Source: Pseudomonadota bacterium
GTDB lineage: Bacteria > Pseudomonadota > Alphaproteobacteria > Rhizobiales > Rhizobiaceae
Assembly: GCA_023451735.1 (NCBI GenBank)
Contig: JAEXYH010000043.1
Span: forward strand, 1 to 64,000
Reading direction: 5' to 3'
DNA: 64,000 bases
Each line of letters begins with the position of its first letter. Within the stretch, counting starts at the first letter, position 1. Shown here in pieces: positions 15,662 to 24,536 of the stretch. Both the position numbers and the translations under genes were made by a program. The notes under the pieces are model-generated. The model saw only the letters and a list, made by a program, of their open reading frames with translations, was not told the origin of the DNA and searched no databases.

Positions 15662-16626
15662 GCCGCGTCTCCGCTGGAGCCTGCACCGCGCCGGATACGG
15701 GGGTCGATGAGCGGGTAGACGAGGTCGACGAAAAGATTGACGATGGCGTAGGCTGCTGCGGTCAGGACAACGAGACCCTGGACGAGCGGAATATCCTGAA
15801 CGTCAACGGCGTTTTGCAGAAGCCTTCCAATCCCCACCCGCGAAAAAACCGTCTCGGTCACTACCGCGCCTGCGAAGATGTTGCCGACCAGCAGTCCGAC
15901 GACGGTGAGGGCGGGTATGCTTGCATTGTGGAGGATATGTCGGAGATAGATCGTCCGGCGCGGCACACCTTTCGCCCTCAGCATGCGCACGAAGGGTTGG
16001 GATGCGGCGTCATCCAATCCTTTCGACAATGTCTGGGTAATGGTCGCCGCGGCGGGTATCGCCAATGTCAGCGAGGGCATGATCAGAGACGAGAATCCCC
16101 GATTACCGAGCGAGGGCACGAGGCGCAGCTCGAAGGCGAAGATCTGAAGCAGCACAAGCCCGATCCAGAATGTCGGAACGGCCATCGATACTGGCGGTAA
16201 AGCCAGAAGAACGGCCCGCAGGCAGCCGTCCTGTCTGTAGCTTGCGACCAGCGCCAGCGTGCTACCAATCATCAGCGCAACAATAAGGCTTAGGGCGGCC
16301 AGTTTGAGTGTCTCTGGCAGGGCCTCGCCAATCTGGGCGATGACCGTCTTTCCCGACTGCATCGATGTGCCGAGGTCGCCCGTGGCCGCCTTCGTAAGAA
16401 GATATCCGTATTGCTCAAGGGGAGGCCGATCCAGTCCGTATCGGCTCGCGAGCATGGCGTATTGCTCCGAGGTCGCCACCGCAGAACCGCCACCTCCCGT
16501 ATCCGAAGACAACATCAGCGAAACCGGATCGCTTGGAAGCAGATAAAGGAGGACAAAGGATATTGTGAAGGCAGCCCAAATCACGAGGATGGCATTGAGC
16601 AATCGCCTTAAAATGTAGAACGCCAT
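15658..16626 (-). CDS. Dipeptide-type ABC permease, DppB class (first gene of operon)
   Basis: A 322-residue permease with the DppB N-terminus MAFYILRRLLNAILVIWAAF, a long periplasmic loop, and the conserved C-terminal block ETVFSRVGIGRLLQNAV. Six TMs are expected. The frame extends to an ATG at 16662, but that codon lies inside the palindromic operator, so I place the start at 16626. This is the first gene of the seven-gene operon (permease, permease, ATPase, binding protein, monooxygenase, cupin, tetR). The operator is only 21 bases upstream of the start, suggesting direct repression by blocking RNA polymerase. Confidence 0.92.
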   Translation of the reverse strand: MAFYILRRLLNAILVIWAAFTISFVLLYLLPSDPVSLMLSSDTGGGGSAVATSEQYAMLASRYGLDRPPLEQYGYLLTKAATGDLGTSMQSGKTVIAQIGEALPETLKLAALSLIVALMIGSTLALVASYRQDGCLRAVLLALPPVSMAVPTFWIGLVLLQIFAFELRLVPSLGNRGFSSLIMPSLTLAIPAAATITQTLSKGLDDAASQPFVRMLRAKGVPRRTIYLRHILHNASIPALTVVGLLVGNIFAGAVVTETVFSRVGIGRLLQNAVDVQDIPLVQGLVVLTAAAYAIVNLFVDLVYPLIDPRIRRGAGSSGDAA

Positions 16627-16647
16627 CCGACACCAACTTACCTGAAT

Positions 16648-16669
16648 AACTAGAACGACCATTCTAGTT
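16648..16669. promoter_or_regulatory. Putative TetR operator 2 (8-bp perfect inverted repeat)
   Basis: AACTAGAA and TTCTAGTT flank a 6-base CGACCA spacer, giving a 22-bp perfect inverted repeat. Its core is nearly the same as the site at 7444-7459 in the other promoter of this locus. It sits immediately upstream of the operon whose last gene is tetR, which predicts autoregulation. Confidence 0.75.
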
Positions 16670-16859
16670 GGAAGCGATGGGAGGCCGAGATGCGATCGGC
16701 TAAATTAGATCAGAAAGTTAGAATAATTTTGCGAGGGCAGGTGGTGAGGAAACAGTGGCAGGAGGACGGAGCCGACTGACACGATTGATCTTTACCGCTT
16801 GCACAGCAGTTAGCATGCCATCACCACCAACAGGTGCGAGGTTTTAATCAAGTCGATTA

Positions 16860-16882
16860 GGCCCCGGCAGGTCGACGGGGCC
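16860..16882 (-). terminator. Possible terminator of cspA
   Basis: A perfect 7-bp GC stem (GGCCCCG / CGGGGCC) with a 9-base loop starts 13 bases after the cspA stop. The following minus-strand sequence (TAATCGACTTGATT) is only moderately T-rich, so termination is plausible but not certain. The 190 bases between it and operator 2 show no feature. Confidence 0.5.
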
Positions 16883-16895
16883 ATTTCCGGTCTAT

Positions 16896-17099
16896 TCAGA
16901 GAACTGTTACATTCTCAGCCTTCGACTTGCCTGTCTTGCGGTCTTGTCCGACATCGTAGCTGACCTTCTGTCCGTCGGTCAGAGATCCGCCAAAACCTAC
17001 AGCGGAGATATGAACGAACACGTCCGGCCCGCCGTTGTCCGGCGTGATGAAGCCAAAGCCCTTGTCCTGCGCGAAAAATTTAACTGTACCAGTTGCCAT
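16896..17099 (-). CDS. cspA: CspA-family cold-shock protein
   Basis: A 67-residue single-stranded nucleic-acid-binding beta barrel that acts as an RNA chaperone. RNP1 (KGFGFITP) and RNP2 (VFVHISAV) motifs are intact, and the N-terminal MATGTVKFFAQDKGFG is the rhizobial CspA form. A frame extends 20 codons upstream, but GAGGACAAT directly before the ATG at 17099 and family length fix the start. It is monocistronic, with a possible hairpin terminator downstream and a 144-base upstream gap that could hold a regulatory 5' leader, as is usual for this family. Confidence 0.95.
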   Translation of the reverse strand: MATGTVKFFAQDKGFGFITPDNGGPDVFVHISAVGFGGSLTDGQKVSYDVGQDRKTGKSKAENVTVL

Positions 17100-17243
17100 A
17101 TTGTCCTCGTTTATTGGCTGCGACCTTATCGCATTATCGATCGTCGCAATGGACTTCAAGGTTGTCCAGCTTGTTTAATCCCGATCAAGCTCATCAGGAT
17201 CGCTGGTTCCAACCCGCTCAAGAATTATGCCAGGTTGATGGAG

Positions 17244-18089
17244 TTACCTGACATAGCTCATTGGGTGACCCGTATCGGGATGACGTATTACACCCATTCT
17301 GGTCCCATAGATCGCTTGCAGTCGATCGGGCGTCAGGATGTCCTCCGGCTTCCCGCGTGCAATCATTGCGCCCGAATGGAGAGCAAGGATTTCGTCGCAG
17401 AAGCGGGCAGCCATGTTGACGTCGTGGAGTACGATGACGACACCCAGTCCTCGCTCTTCGGTCAGCCGTCGAACGAGAGAGAGGACCTCGACCTGATGGG
17501 CGATATCCAGCGCGGAGGTAGGCTCATCAAGGAGGAGGCAATCGGGGTTCTGGGCGACCAGCATGGCCAACCAGACGCGCTGACGTTCCCCGCCGGACAA
17601 GGTATCGACGTCACGATCGCGGTAGATTGCCACGTCGGTCAATTCCATCGCTTCCTCGACCATTCTCCTGTCCTCGGCGCCAAAGCGACCGAGTGGCCCA
17701 TGCCAGGGGTACCGTCCGAGCGCCACGATTTCGCCGACGAGCATGCCGGCCGCCCCCGGCGCCTGTTGGGGCAGATAGGCGACCTTGCGAGCGAATGGGC
17801 GATCACGCCACTCTCCCAATCTCCTGCCTTCGAAGGAGATTGCACCGTCAGTGGGCGCCTGCTGACGCGCGAGAAGTTTGATCAGGGTCGATTTTCCGGA
17901 GCCGTTGTGCCCGATGAGGCCAATGACGTTGCGTGCGGGGAGCGTTGACGTCAGCGGCTTGAGCAGGACGCGATGCCCAACGGAAAAGCTTGCTTGATTC
18001 AGTTCGAACAGGGAGGTGGCACCATCACCGCGATGTTTGGCGGCGCCATACGAAGGGTGCAGTTCAAGGTTTTCCGATAAGTCATTCAT
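17244..18089 (-). CDS. fhuC: Fe3+-hydroxamate ABC transporter ATPase FhuC
   Basis: A 281-residue ATPase of the FepC/FhuC/BtuD family that powers import of iron-siderophore complexes. Walker A GHNGSGKST (about residues 60-68), the signature TLSGGERQRVWLAMLVAQ and Walker B CLLLDEPTSALD are intact, and the H-loop is in VLHDVNMAARFCDE. The YLPQQ and GRYPWHGPLGRF segments are typical of FhuC rather than FecE. It has about 20 extra N-terminal residues compared with E. coli FhuC. It is the last gene of the siderophore operon, 18 bases after fhuB. Confidence 0.9.
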   Translation of the reverse strand: MNDLSENLELHPSYGAAKHRGDGATSLFELNQASFSVGHRVLLKPLTSTLPARNVIGLIGHNGSGKSTLIKLLARQQAPTDGAISFEGRRLGEWRDRPFARKVAYLPQQAPGAAGMLVGEIVALGRYPWHGPLGRFGAEDRRMVEEAMELTDVAIYRDRDVDTLSGGERQRVWLAMLVAQNPDCLLLDEPTSALDIAHQVEVLSLVRRLTEERGLGVVIVLHDVNMAARFCDEILALHSGAMIARGKPEDILTPDRLQAIYGTRMGVIRHPDTGHPMSYVR

Positions 18090-18107
18090 GAGATCTGCCT
18101 CTCGCTC

Positions 18108-20087
18108 CTATGACCGCAACGTGGACTTGCTGTTTGAGCGGATGACCCAGAGGAAATACGATCCGCCGATGAATGCAGCAATCACCCCCGCTGGGATCTC
18201 GTAGGGAAAGTCCGCGGTTCTGCCGAGCCAGTCAGCTGCAATCATCAGCGCGGCCCCGATTGTGGTTGCGGCCAGCACGATGCGCGTCTGCCCGCGCGCG
18301 CCGGCCATTCGCGCGATGTGTGGCGCCATCATGCCGACGAAGCTCAATGGTCCGACAACCAGTGTCGCGATGCCGGTGAGGGTAGCGACAAACAACAGCA
18401 ATACGCCGCGCGACCACCCAGGATTGATGCCGAGTGAGCGAGCCGTGCCATCGCCGAGCGGTAGCACGTCTATCCAGCGCCGGAACAGAGGGGAAAGAGC
18501 AACCGCAATCAGCGCAAGCACCGTAGCGATGAGCGCGACGATACCGGTAGCTCGGAATGTCGGTCCCATTGTCCATGCCAGAATATAGCTGGCGCGCGGG
18601 TCGCCGCTGGCGACGATGAGCGAGATGATGGCGGTAGCAAGCGCGCCGACCGCGATGCCACCTAACAGAACCGGCCCCGCTGCATAGCTTCTTCTTCGGG
18701 CAACCGCCAACACGAGGGAGAAGGACAGGATCGCGCCAAGGATACCCCCGGCGATGGGCATCAGGGGAGAGGTCATGCCGCCGAAGAAGAATGCGGCGAT
18801 GATCCCAAGCCCTGCTCCCCCGCTGACGCCGAGCCCTTCGGGGCTGGCCATCGGATTGCGGGTGATCGCCTGGGTTATGGCGCCGGCCATGGCAAGCATG
18901 GCGCCGGCACTGGCGGAAGTTAGAACACGCGGCCAGCGTCCTGCAAAGAGCGCCCATGGATCGATGTCATGAGTGAACATCTGCTCAGTGAGGGAGAGGG
19001 TCGCAACGAAGATCAGGATTGCGATGCAGACGGGAGTGAAGACACGACCGGAGAGCCGACGTGACGAATTATGCCTATCAATCGGCGTGAGCTGGTCGAT
19101 TGATGGGGGAGCGCTTTTCAGGAGCGCGAGCATCAGGAGTGCTCCGGCGATTGCCGTGATAGTGCCGGTTGGAATTTCACCGATGACGGGCCTGCAGACG
19201 AGAACGATGCCGTCAGCAAGGAGCAGGAGAAGGGCGCCGATCAGCGCGCTCCAAAACAAGCGTTCGTTGAAGGTTCGGGCTCCGGCCATGCGGGCGACAT
19301 GGCTTGCCGCAAGACCGACAAAGGCGATCACGCCGACCCGTGCGACGACAAGCGCCGTCAGGATCGTGGCGATGAATAGAACAAGCGCGCGCAAGCTGGT
19401 GAGCTGCAGCCCGAGGCTGCGGGCGGCTGCGTCATCCAGTCCGGCAATAGCCAGTGGCCGCAGGAAGAGCAGAAGGACAGGCACGAGAATGATGAGGCGT
19501 ACCGTAAGTGTAATCGCGTTTTCATAATCATTCTGGATCAGCGATCCGCTTCCCCAGATGAACACACCTCGCAGATATTCATGGTGGAACAGCGCCAGAA
19601 TGACCGAGGCCGACCCCGCTGAAAAGCTGATGACCATGCCGCAAAGAAGCAGGGTCATCGGCGCAAAGCCGGTCTTCCGCGCAAGGCCTGAGACAATCGC
19701 AACCGCAGCAAGGCCGCCGACCAGCGCCGCGATATCGCGCTGAGATGCCGAAACCGTGACTGTCGAAAGCGTCAGGAGCGTGATTGCCAGCTGGGCGCCG
19801 GAAAGAATGCCGAGCGTCGACGGTTCGGCGAGCGGATTTTTCAGCAGCTGCTGGAAAATGGTGCCGGCAAAAGCGAGTGTCGCTCCGGCAAGTACGGCGA
19901 CGAGCATCCGCGGCAGGAGTGAATAATGGACATAGATCTGTCCAAACGAAGCGGGGTCCGGTTGACGCAATGCCGCCGACAAATCTGCGGGCGGAATGTG
20001 GTCCAGTATGGCAATGGCATAAAGGCCAAATGCAGCAAGCGCCATCAGCACGCTGAGGCGCGCAGGGGTCATCAGATGTGAGTTCAT
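18108..20087 (-). CDS. fhuB: Fused Fe3+-hydroxamate ABC permease FhuB (two FecCD halves)
   Basis: At 659 residues this matches E. coli FhuB (660), in which two FecCD permease halves are fused so that one polypeptide makes the whole pore. Each half repeats the family blocks: an N-terminal GR/LP-R-L-A-G-A-LA segment (LPRMLVAVLAGATLAFAG and WPRVLTSASAGAMLAMAG), NPLAEPSTLGILSGA / NPMASPEGLGVSGGA, and a C-terminal VGLAASHVARMAGAR / VGMMAPHIARMAGAR segment. About 20 membrane helices are predicted. Its start overlaps the fhuD stop by 4 bases, and fhuC follows. The fused form argues for a hydroxamate (ferrichrome-like) system. Confidence 0.93.
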   Translation of the reverse strand: MNSHLMTPARLSVLMALAAFGLYAIAILDHIPPADLSAALRQPDPASFGQIYVHYSLLPRMLVAVLAGATLAFAGTIFQQLLKNPLAEPSTLGILSGAQLAITLLTLSTVTVSASQRDIAALVGGLAAVAIVSGLARKTGFAPMTLLLCGMVISFSAGSASVILALFHHEYLRGVFIWGSGSLIQNDYENAITLTVRLIILVPVLLLFLRPLAIAGLDDAAARSLGLQLTSLRALVLFIATILTALVVARVGVIAFVGLAASHVARMAGARTFNERLFWSALIGALLLLLADGIVLVCRPVIGEIPTGTITAIAGALLMLALLKSAPPSIDQLTPIDRHNSSRRLSGRVFTPVCIAILIFVATLSLTEQMFTHDIDPWALFAGRWPRVLTSASAGAMLAMAGAITQAITRNPMASPEGLGVSGGAGLGIIAAFFFGGMTSPLMPIAGGILGAILSFSLVLAVARRRSYAAGPVLLGGIAVGALATAIISLIVASGDPRASYILAWTMGPTFRATGIVALIATVLALIAVALSPLFRRWIDVLPLGDGTARSLGINPGWSRGVLLLFVATLTGIATLVVGPLSFVGMMAPHIARMAGARGQTRIVLAATTIGAALMIAADWLGRTADFPYEIPAGVIAAFIGGSYFLWVIRSNSKSTLRS

Positions 20088-20971
20088 GCGATCCCGATGC
20101 CCTCTCGGATGACTTCAGCAAAACGCATTGCCGAAGGAAAGGCGCCGAAAACCCAGGTGGGCGGTATCGTGGCGACATGGCTTTTGCGCACCGCTGGCAG
20201 GGACTGCCAGAGCGCGCTTTCCAGGAATGTACCGGGCGGACCGGGCTCGATAATGATCACGCGGGCCTCCGGGTAGCGGGCGATCGCATCCAGTCCAGTC
20301 GTTGCAAATCCCCAGTTGTTCGTCGTTCCGTCCCAGGCATTGGCAATGCCGAGGCGTTTCAACACATCGTCGAACAACCCTCCCGCACCATAGATATCGA
20401 TCAACCTGTCGTCGGTGAACTTGATGATCAGCAGCGGTCGTCCATCGTATTTGCCGACCTCGGCAGCGATATTTTCCAACCGCGCGTAGGAATGCTGCAG
20501 ATAACCAACCGCGGCCTGTTCTCGGCCGGTTCTGGCCGCGATTTCCTTAAGCGCTCTTTCGGCTGCGACCAGTGGTTTGCGCTCGGCACCATAGAGCGGC
20601 AGTGCAAGCGTCGGTGCTATCTCGTCAAGTCTTGCCTGCGAGACGCCGTATCCGGTCTGTGACAGGATAAGATCAGGCTTCAGGGAGCGCAGCAATTCCA
20701 GGTTCGGCCAGGACCGCAGGCCGAGATCGATCGTATCTCGCGACAGCGCCGGGACGACCACCCTATCACCATAGAGGGGCGCTTCGGCGACGGCCATCGG
20801 CTGCAGTCCGAGCGCAAGCAGGCTTTCCGCCCATCCCCAGTCGAGAACGGCTATCCTCGATGCGGCGGGTGCCGCCGCCGCATTCATCGGCACCAAGACA
20901 GACGCCAACGCGGCGGAAAATTGCCGTCGCGTCAGTTTAGGGTCACGATTTGGGTCGGCAGTACGAGACAC
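20084..20971 (-). CDS. fhuD: Tat-exported iron-siderophore binding protein FhuD
   Basis: A 295-residue periplasmic binding protein of the FhuD/BtuF fold, close in length to E. coli FhuD (296). A twin-arginine signal (TRRQFSAALASVLVP, residues 14-28) is cleaved after an AAA-rich stretch near residue 38. The mature part has IAVLDWGWAESLLALGL and LEL LRSLKPDLILSQTGY blocks that line the ligand cleft. It carries bound ferric siderophore from the outer-membrane receptor to FhuB. It lies four bases after the receptor gene, so the two are co-transcribed. Confidence 0.9.
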   Translation of the reverse strand: MSRTADPNRDPKLTRRQFSAALASVLVPMNAAAAPAASRIAVLDWGWAESLLALGLQPMAVAEAPLYGDRVVVPALSRDTIDLGLRSWPNLELLRSLKPDLILSQTGYGVSQARLDEIAPTLALPLYGAERKPLVAAERALKEIAARTGREQAAVGYLQHSYARLENIAAEVGKYDGRPLLIIKFTDDRLIDIYGAGGLFDDVLKRLGIANAWDGTTNNWGFATTGLDAIARYPEARVIIIEPGPPGTFLESALWQSLPAVRKSHVATIPPTWVFGAFPSAMRFAEVIREGIGIA

Positions 20972-20975
20972 GGCC

Positions 20976-23474
20976 TTACCAGCTGTATTTCAGAGTGGCA
21001 TATACGCTGCGACCTTCGCCCCAATAGCATCCCGTGGCGGCAATGCAGGTCGAGACATATTTGCGATCAAACAGGTTGCTGACGTTGAGCGATGCTTTCA
21101 GGCCCTCGAACTTCGGATTGGCCTTGCCGAAATCATAACGAACTGCTGCATCGAAGACCGTGTAGGACGGGATATCGAACTCGTTGGCGTTGTCGCCAAA
21201 GGTCTGACCGGTATAACGGGCACCGCCGCCGAAGCTCAAGCCGTCCCAGATGGTCGATGTCTGCAACGCATAATCGAGCCAGAGCGACGCCTGATGGCGG
21301 GGCACGAAGGCGAAGCGGTTACCCTCATTACTAGAGCTAGGATCGGCGGGGTTGCTACGATTGGCCTTGGTGATCTCGCTGTCGGTGTAAGCATAGGATG
21401 CCAGCACCGAGAAAGCGTCGCTAATCTCCGCCTTACCTTCCAGCTCGACACCGCGCATCGTTACCTGTCCAGTCTGAACGTTTCTGGTTGGTGTCCCTCC
21501 GTCAGGTGTAAGGACATTGTCCTGGGTCAGGTGATAGGCGGACAAGGTGATGAAGCTGTTGCTGCCTTCCGGCTGATATTTTACGCCAACTTCGAACTGT
21601 TCGCCGGTAGTTGGTTGGAACACATTGCCGGCGCGGTCGGTGCCGCCGGCGGGATTGAACGACGTCGAGTAGCCGGCGTAGGGTGAAAAACCGTTGTCGA
21701 AATTATAGACGAGGCCTGCCCGCCAGGTGAACTTGCCGTCCCTCTGATCGACCTTGTTGTCAGAAGTGCTGGTTCGGGTTCTGGTATCCGTGTTTGCCCA
21801 GTCGTAGCGGCCGCCAAGAGAGAAGACGAAATTCTCCCACTCCACCTGGTCCTGAGCGTAAAGTCCGATCTGACTGCGGTCCTGATCGATACGGGTCGCG
21901 ATCGGCGGCCTGGTGACCGGTGTGCCATATACCGGATCCATTCCGTTGAATGGTGCCGGTATGAATTGAAGCGCGGACTCCTCGTAGCGGCTACTCTCGT
22001 ATGAATAATCCAGGCCGAACAGCGCGGTGTGGGCGAAATCTCCCGTCTGGAAATGCCTAACGGCCTGATTGTCCACGGTGACCGCGCGAGCGCTCTCAGG
22101 GAATGCCCAGGCATAACGGTCAAAACCCGTCGGAGCGCAGGCGAAAATGCAAGCGGCTTGAACGCGCTGCGAGTCCGTGTCGATATAGGAATAGCGAAGG
22201 TTCTGGCGAAGGGTCCAGTTCTCATCGAGCTCATGCTCAAACTCGTAACCGACGGATGCCTGGTCGCTCTTGTAGTGGTCGAAGCCTGGTTCGCCGGGAA
22301 AGGTGCCGCGCGGCAATTCAGGATAGATGCCGGTATAAAGCGTGCCGTTTGCCGGTAGCGCCGGGGCTCCGCCGCCTCCGGGGGAATCGATGCGCTGGTA
22401 GCTGCCATAAAGCGTCAGCGACGTTCCTTCGTCCGGCTTGAAGGTAAAGGACGGCGCGATATAGGCCTTCTTCTCGCGCACATAGTCATACTGGGTATCG
22501 GTCAGGCGACCGACACCGACGATGCGGTAAATCAGACTGTCGTCGCCATTGACTGTGCCGCCGAGGTCGAATGCGGTCTGGATACGCTTGTCCGTCCCGA
22601 ACTGCATTTCGACTTCGTTTGGCGCTGTTGCACTCGGCCGCTTCGACACCATGTTGATCAGGCCGCCCGGATCACCTTGGCCATAAAGAACCGATGCAGG
22701 CCCTTTTAGGACTTCCGCCCGCTCAAGGCCGAACGGCTCGACGCGCGGCTGGGCATAGCCGCGCGATCCGAAAGGCAGTCGCAGGCCGTCGAGATATCGG
22801 CTCGGGCGAAATCCGCGGATAGTGAACCAGTCATAGCGTGAATCGTCGCCATATTGGCTGATAACGCCCGGTGTATAGCGAAGTGCCTGGGTCAGCGTCG
22901 CTGATCCCTGAGCAGCCATCTGGTCCTTGGTTACGACATTGATGGCCTGCGGGGTATTTTTGAGCGATGTGTCTGTCTTGGTACCGGTCGCGCTTTGAGT
23001 GGCGACAAATCCATCGACAGGTCCTCGGGCCTGCTCACCTTGCAGAATGATCGGCTGCAAGGATGTGGCTCCGTCTGCGGAGCCTGCATCGGAGGCGGCC
23101 TGCGGAGCGATCAGCAGGACCGTAGTTGCCGTCGTGAAACGATATGTTAGACCCGTGCCGGCCAAGAGCCTTGTCAGCGCAGCTTCTGCTCCAAGGTCAC
23201 CGCTTATGCCGCTTGTGCGCAGATTGGGGGACAGCGGACCGTCGAATGCGATGTCGATACCGGTCACGGATGAATAACGCACCAACGCGGACGACAGGGA
23301 TTGTCCCGGAATCGTGAACTCGTAGCTCTTGCCGCTTTGGGCTTCGGCTACAATCGATATCGTAAGCGGTGCAAAGCCGACGCAGGCTGCCAGCAGCATT
23401 CGACGAAACAGCTGAAGATTATTGCCGCCGAATTGATTGTTTGTTTTCACTCGTTCTGCCCCCTGCAAACGCAT
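20976..23474 (-). CDS. TonB-dependent ferric-siderophore receptor with N-terminal STN signalling domain (FhuA/FoxA-like)
   Basis: An 832-residue outer-membrane transducer. After a signal peptide (LFRRMLLAACVGFAPLTISIVAEAQ) comes an STN domain (about residues 50-120) that talks to the FecR-type anti-sigma factor. The plug follows (about 160-280, with KNTPQAINVV, ALRYTPGV, RGFRPSRYLDGLRLPFG and GPASVLYGQGDPGG), then a 22-strand barrel ending in an aromatic residue (YATLKYSW). The cysteine pair and CYWGEGRS block at the end are typical of ferrichrome/ferrioxamine receptors. The ATG at 23474 has no clear ribosome site; a GTG at 23450 preceded by AGGGGG is a credible alternative. It sits between fecR and fhuD, giving a complete cell-surface signalling and uptake operon. 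Confidence 0.92.
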   Translation of the reverse strand: MRLQGAERVKTNNQFGGNNLQLFRRMLLAACVGFAPLTISIVAEAQSGKSYEFTIPGQSLSSALVRYSSVTGIDIAFDGPLSPNLRTSGISGDLGAEAALTRLLAGTGLTYRFTTATTVLLIAPQAASDAGSADGATSLQPIILQGEQARGPVDGFVATQSATGTKTDTSLKNTPQAINVVTKDQMAAQGSATLTQALRYTPGVISQYGDDSRYDWFTIRGFRPSRYLDGLRLPFGSRGYAQPRVEPFGLERAEVLKGPASVLYGQGDPGGLINMVSKRPSATAPNEVEMQFGTDKRIQTAFDLGGTVNGDDSLIYRIVGVGRLTDTQYDYVREKKAYIAPSFTFKPDEGTSLTLYGSYQRIDSPGGGGAPALPANGTLYTGIYPELPRGTFPGEPGFDHYKSDQASVGYEFEHELDENWTLRQNLRYSYIDTDSQRVQAACIFACAPTGFDRYAWAFPESARAVTVDNQAVRHFQTGDFAHTALFGLDYSYESSRYEESALQFIPAPFNGMDPVYGTPVTRPPIATRIDQDRSQIGLYAQDQVEWENFVFSLGGRYDWANTDTRTRTSTSDNKVDQRDGKFTWRAGLVYNFDNGFSPYAGYSTSFNPAGGTDRAGNVFQPTTGEQFEVGVKYQPEGSNSFITLSAYHLTQDNVLTPDGGTPTRNVQTGQVTMRGVELEGKAEISDAFSVLASYAYTDSEITKANRSNPADPSSSNEGNRFAFVPRHQASLWLDYALQTSTIWDGLSFGGGARYTGQTFGDNANEFDIPSYTVFDAAVRYDFGKANPKFEGLKASLNVSNLFDRKYVSTCIAATGCYWGEGRSVYATLKYSW

Positions 23475-23489
23475 TACCGCCCGACCAGT

Positions 23490-23519
23490 CTCGGGCGTCT
23501 CAACAAGGGGACGCCTGAG
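23490..23519. other. Hairpin between fecR and the receptor gene
   Basis: CTCGGGCGTC pairs with GGACGCCTGAG through a 10-bp stem (one G-T pair) and a 9-base loop, ending 16 bases before the receptor start. It could be a partial terminator or leader structure that sets receptor expression relative to fecR. No T-run follows in the transcribed direction. Confidence 0.4.
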
Positions 23520-23552
23520 CCTGGAAAAAACCTCGGTCGATTTCTGATTTTT

Positions 23553-24497
23553 TTACTGGGGGTAAATCAGGCTCAGCCACGGCGAGTATCTGGCGATGCG
23601 AATGGGCAGGCCGTGCTCAAGATTTTCCAGTATAAGGCCGGCCCGGCGCACATCGACAATGATGCTGACGGGCCGGCGGGCCAGCGTCTTATCCATGACG
23701 ATCATCTTGCCGCGCCGCCATCTCGAGAGCCTGGCAACGACGTCCTCGAAGGGCGTCGAGATAAAGACTAGTTTTCCATCGCGCCATGAGAGTTGAGTGC
23801 CGACATCTGTCTGGGCCGGCACGGAAAGCTGCCCGTTGGCAAATAGAACCGTCTGTCCCTCCTGGACGTTCTGCTCTTGGGTGGGTGACGAGACCCTCAC
23901 CGTATGTTCTGCGACTCCGACAACAATGCCTTCATCATGTAAGCCGACTGAGAACTGGGTTCCAAGCGCGGTACTTCTGAGCTGCCCACAGTCGACTATA
24001 AACGGTCGGCTGGCGTCTGGCGTAACGGTAAAGAACACCTCACCCTGTTGCAGAACCATGTGTCGCTGAACTGCTGTGAAGTTCAGCGAGATTGCGCTGG
24101 CGGTCGACAGTTCGGCGATCGAACCATCTGGCAATGTAAAGCGTGCCGTCTCTCCAATTCCGGTTTGATAATCAGCGCCTGACGACCGCAGATAGGTCAT
24201 CGAACCTATTCCGGCGCTCGCAAGGATCATAAGAGCGCCACCGGATTTCAGGATTCTTCGACGACTCGGCGAAGAAGACGGCATGACCTCCGGCAGGGCG
24301 GAAGCGCCGAGCCACAAACGCTCCAGTTCGGAATAAGCCGCCACATGTTCGGGACTGCGTTCAAGCCAAGCACGAAATTCGACGCGATCATTGGCTGTGG
24401 CGCTATCGTCGAGCAGAGCCGCAAACCATTCTGCCGCCTGCCGAGAGAGGTCCGCATCTTGCTCTGGACAGTGTTTCCGATTGGGGGGCTTATGCAT
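23553..24497 (-). CDS. FecR-family anti-sigma factor / sigma regulator
   Basis: An inner-membrane protein of about 314 residues that holds the ECF sigma factor inactive until the ligand-loaded receptor signals. The N-terminal cytoplasmic DUF4880 part contains AAEWFAALLDDSATANDRVEFRAWL-type helices and HVAAYSELERLW. One membrane segment lies near residues 80-95 (SGGALMILASAGIGSMTYL). The periplasmic FecR domain includes GIGETARFTLPDGSIAELSTASAI and TALGTQFSV. The ATG at 24497 is preferred over 24509 because GAGG lies six bases before it. It is 39 bases after the sigma gene and 78 bases before the receptor gene. Confidence 0.9.
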   Translation of the reverse strand: MHKPPNRKHCPEQDADLSRQAAEWFAALLDDSATANDRVEFRAWLERSPEHVAAYSELERLWLGASALPEVMPSSSPSRRRILKSGGALMILASAGIGSMTYLRSSGADYQTGIGETARFTLPDGSIAELSTASAISLNFTAVQRHMVLQQGEVFFTVTPDASRPFIVDCGQLRSTALGTQFSVGLHDEGIVVGVAEHTVRVSSPTQEQNVQEGQTVLFANGQLSVPAQTDVGTQLSWRDGKLVFISTPFEDVVARLSRWRRGKMIVMDKTLARRPVSIIVDVRRAGLILENLEHGLPIRIARYSPWLSLIYPQ

Positions 24498-24536
24498 CCG
24501 CTGCCTCATTGCTCAAACCGGCGATGTCAGAAATCG

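Noticed and set aside
16627..16662. Upstream ATG for the DppB-like permease at 16662
   Set aside because: The codon falls inside the palindromic operator and adds residues absent from the family.
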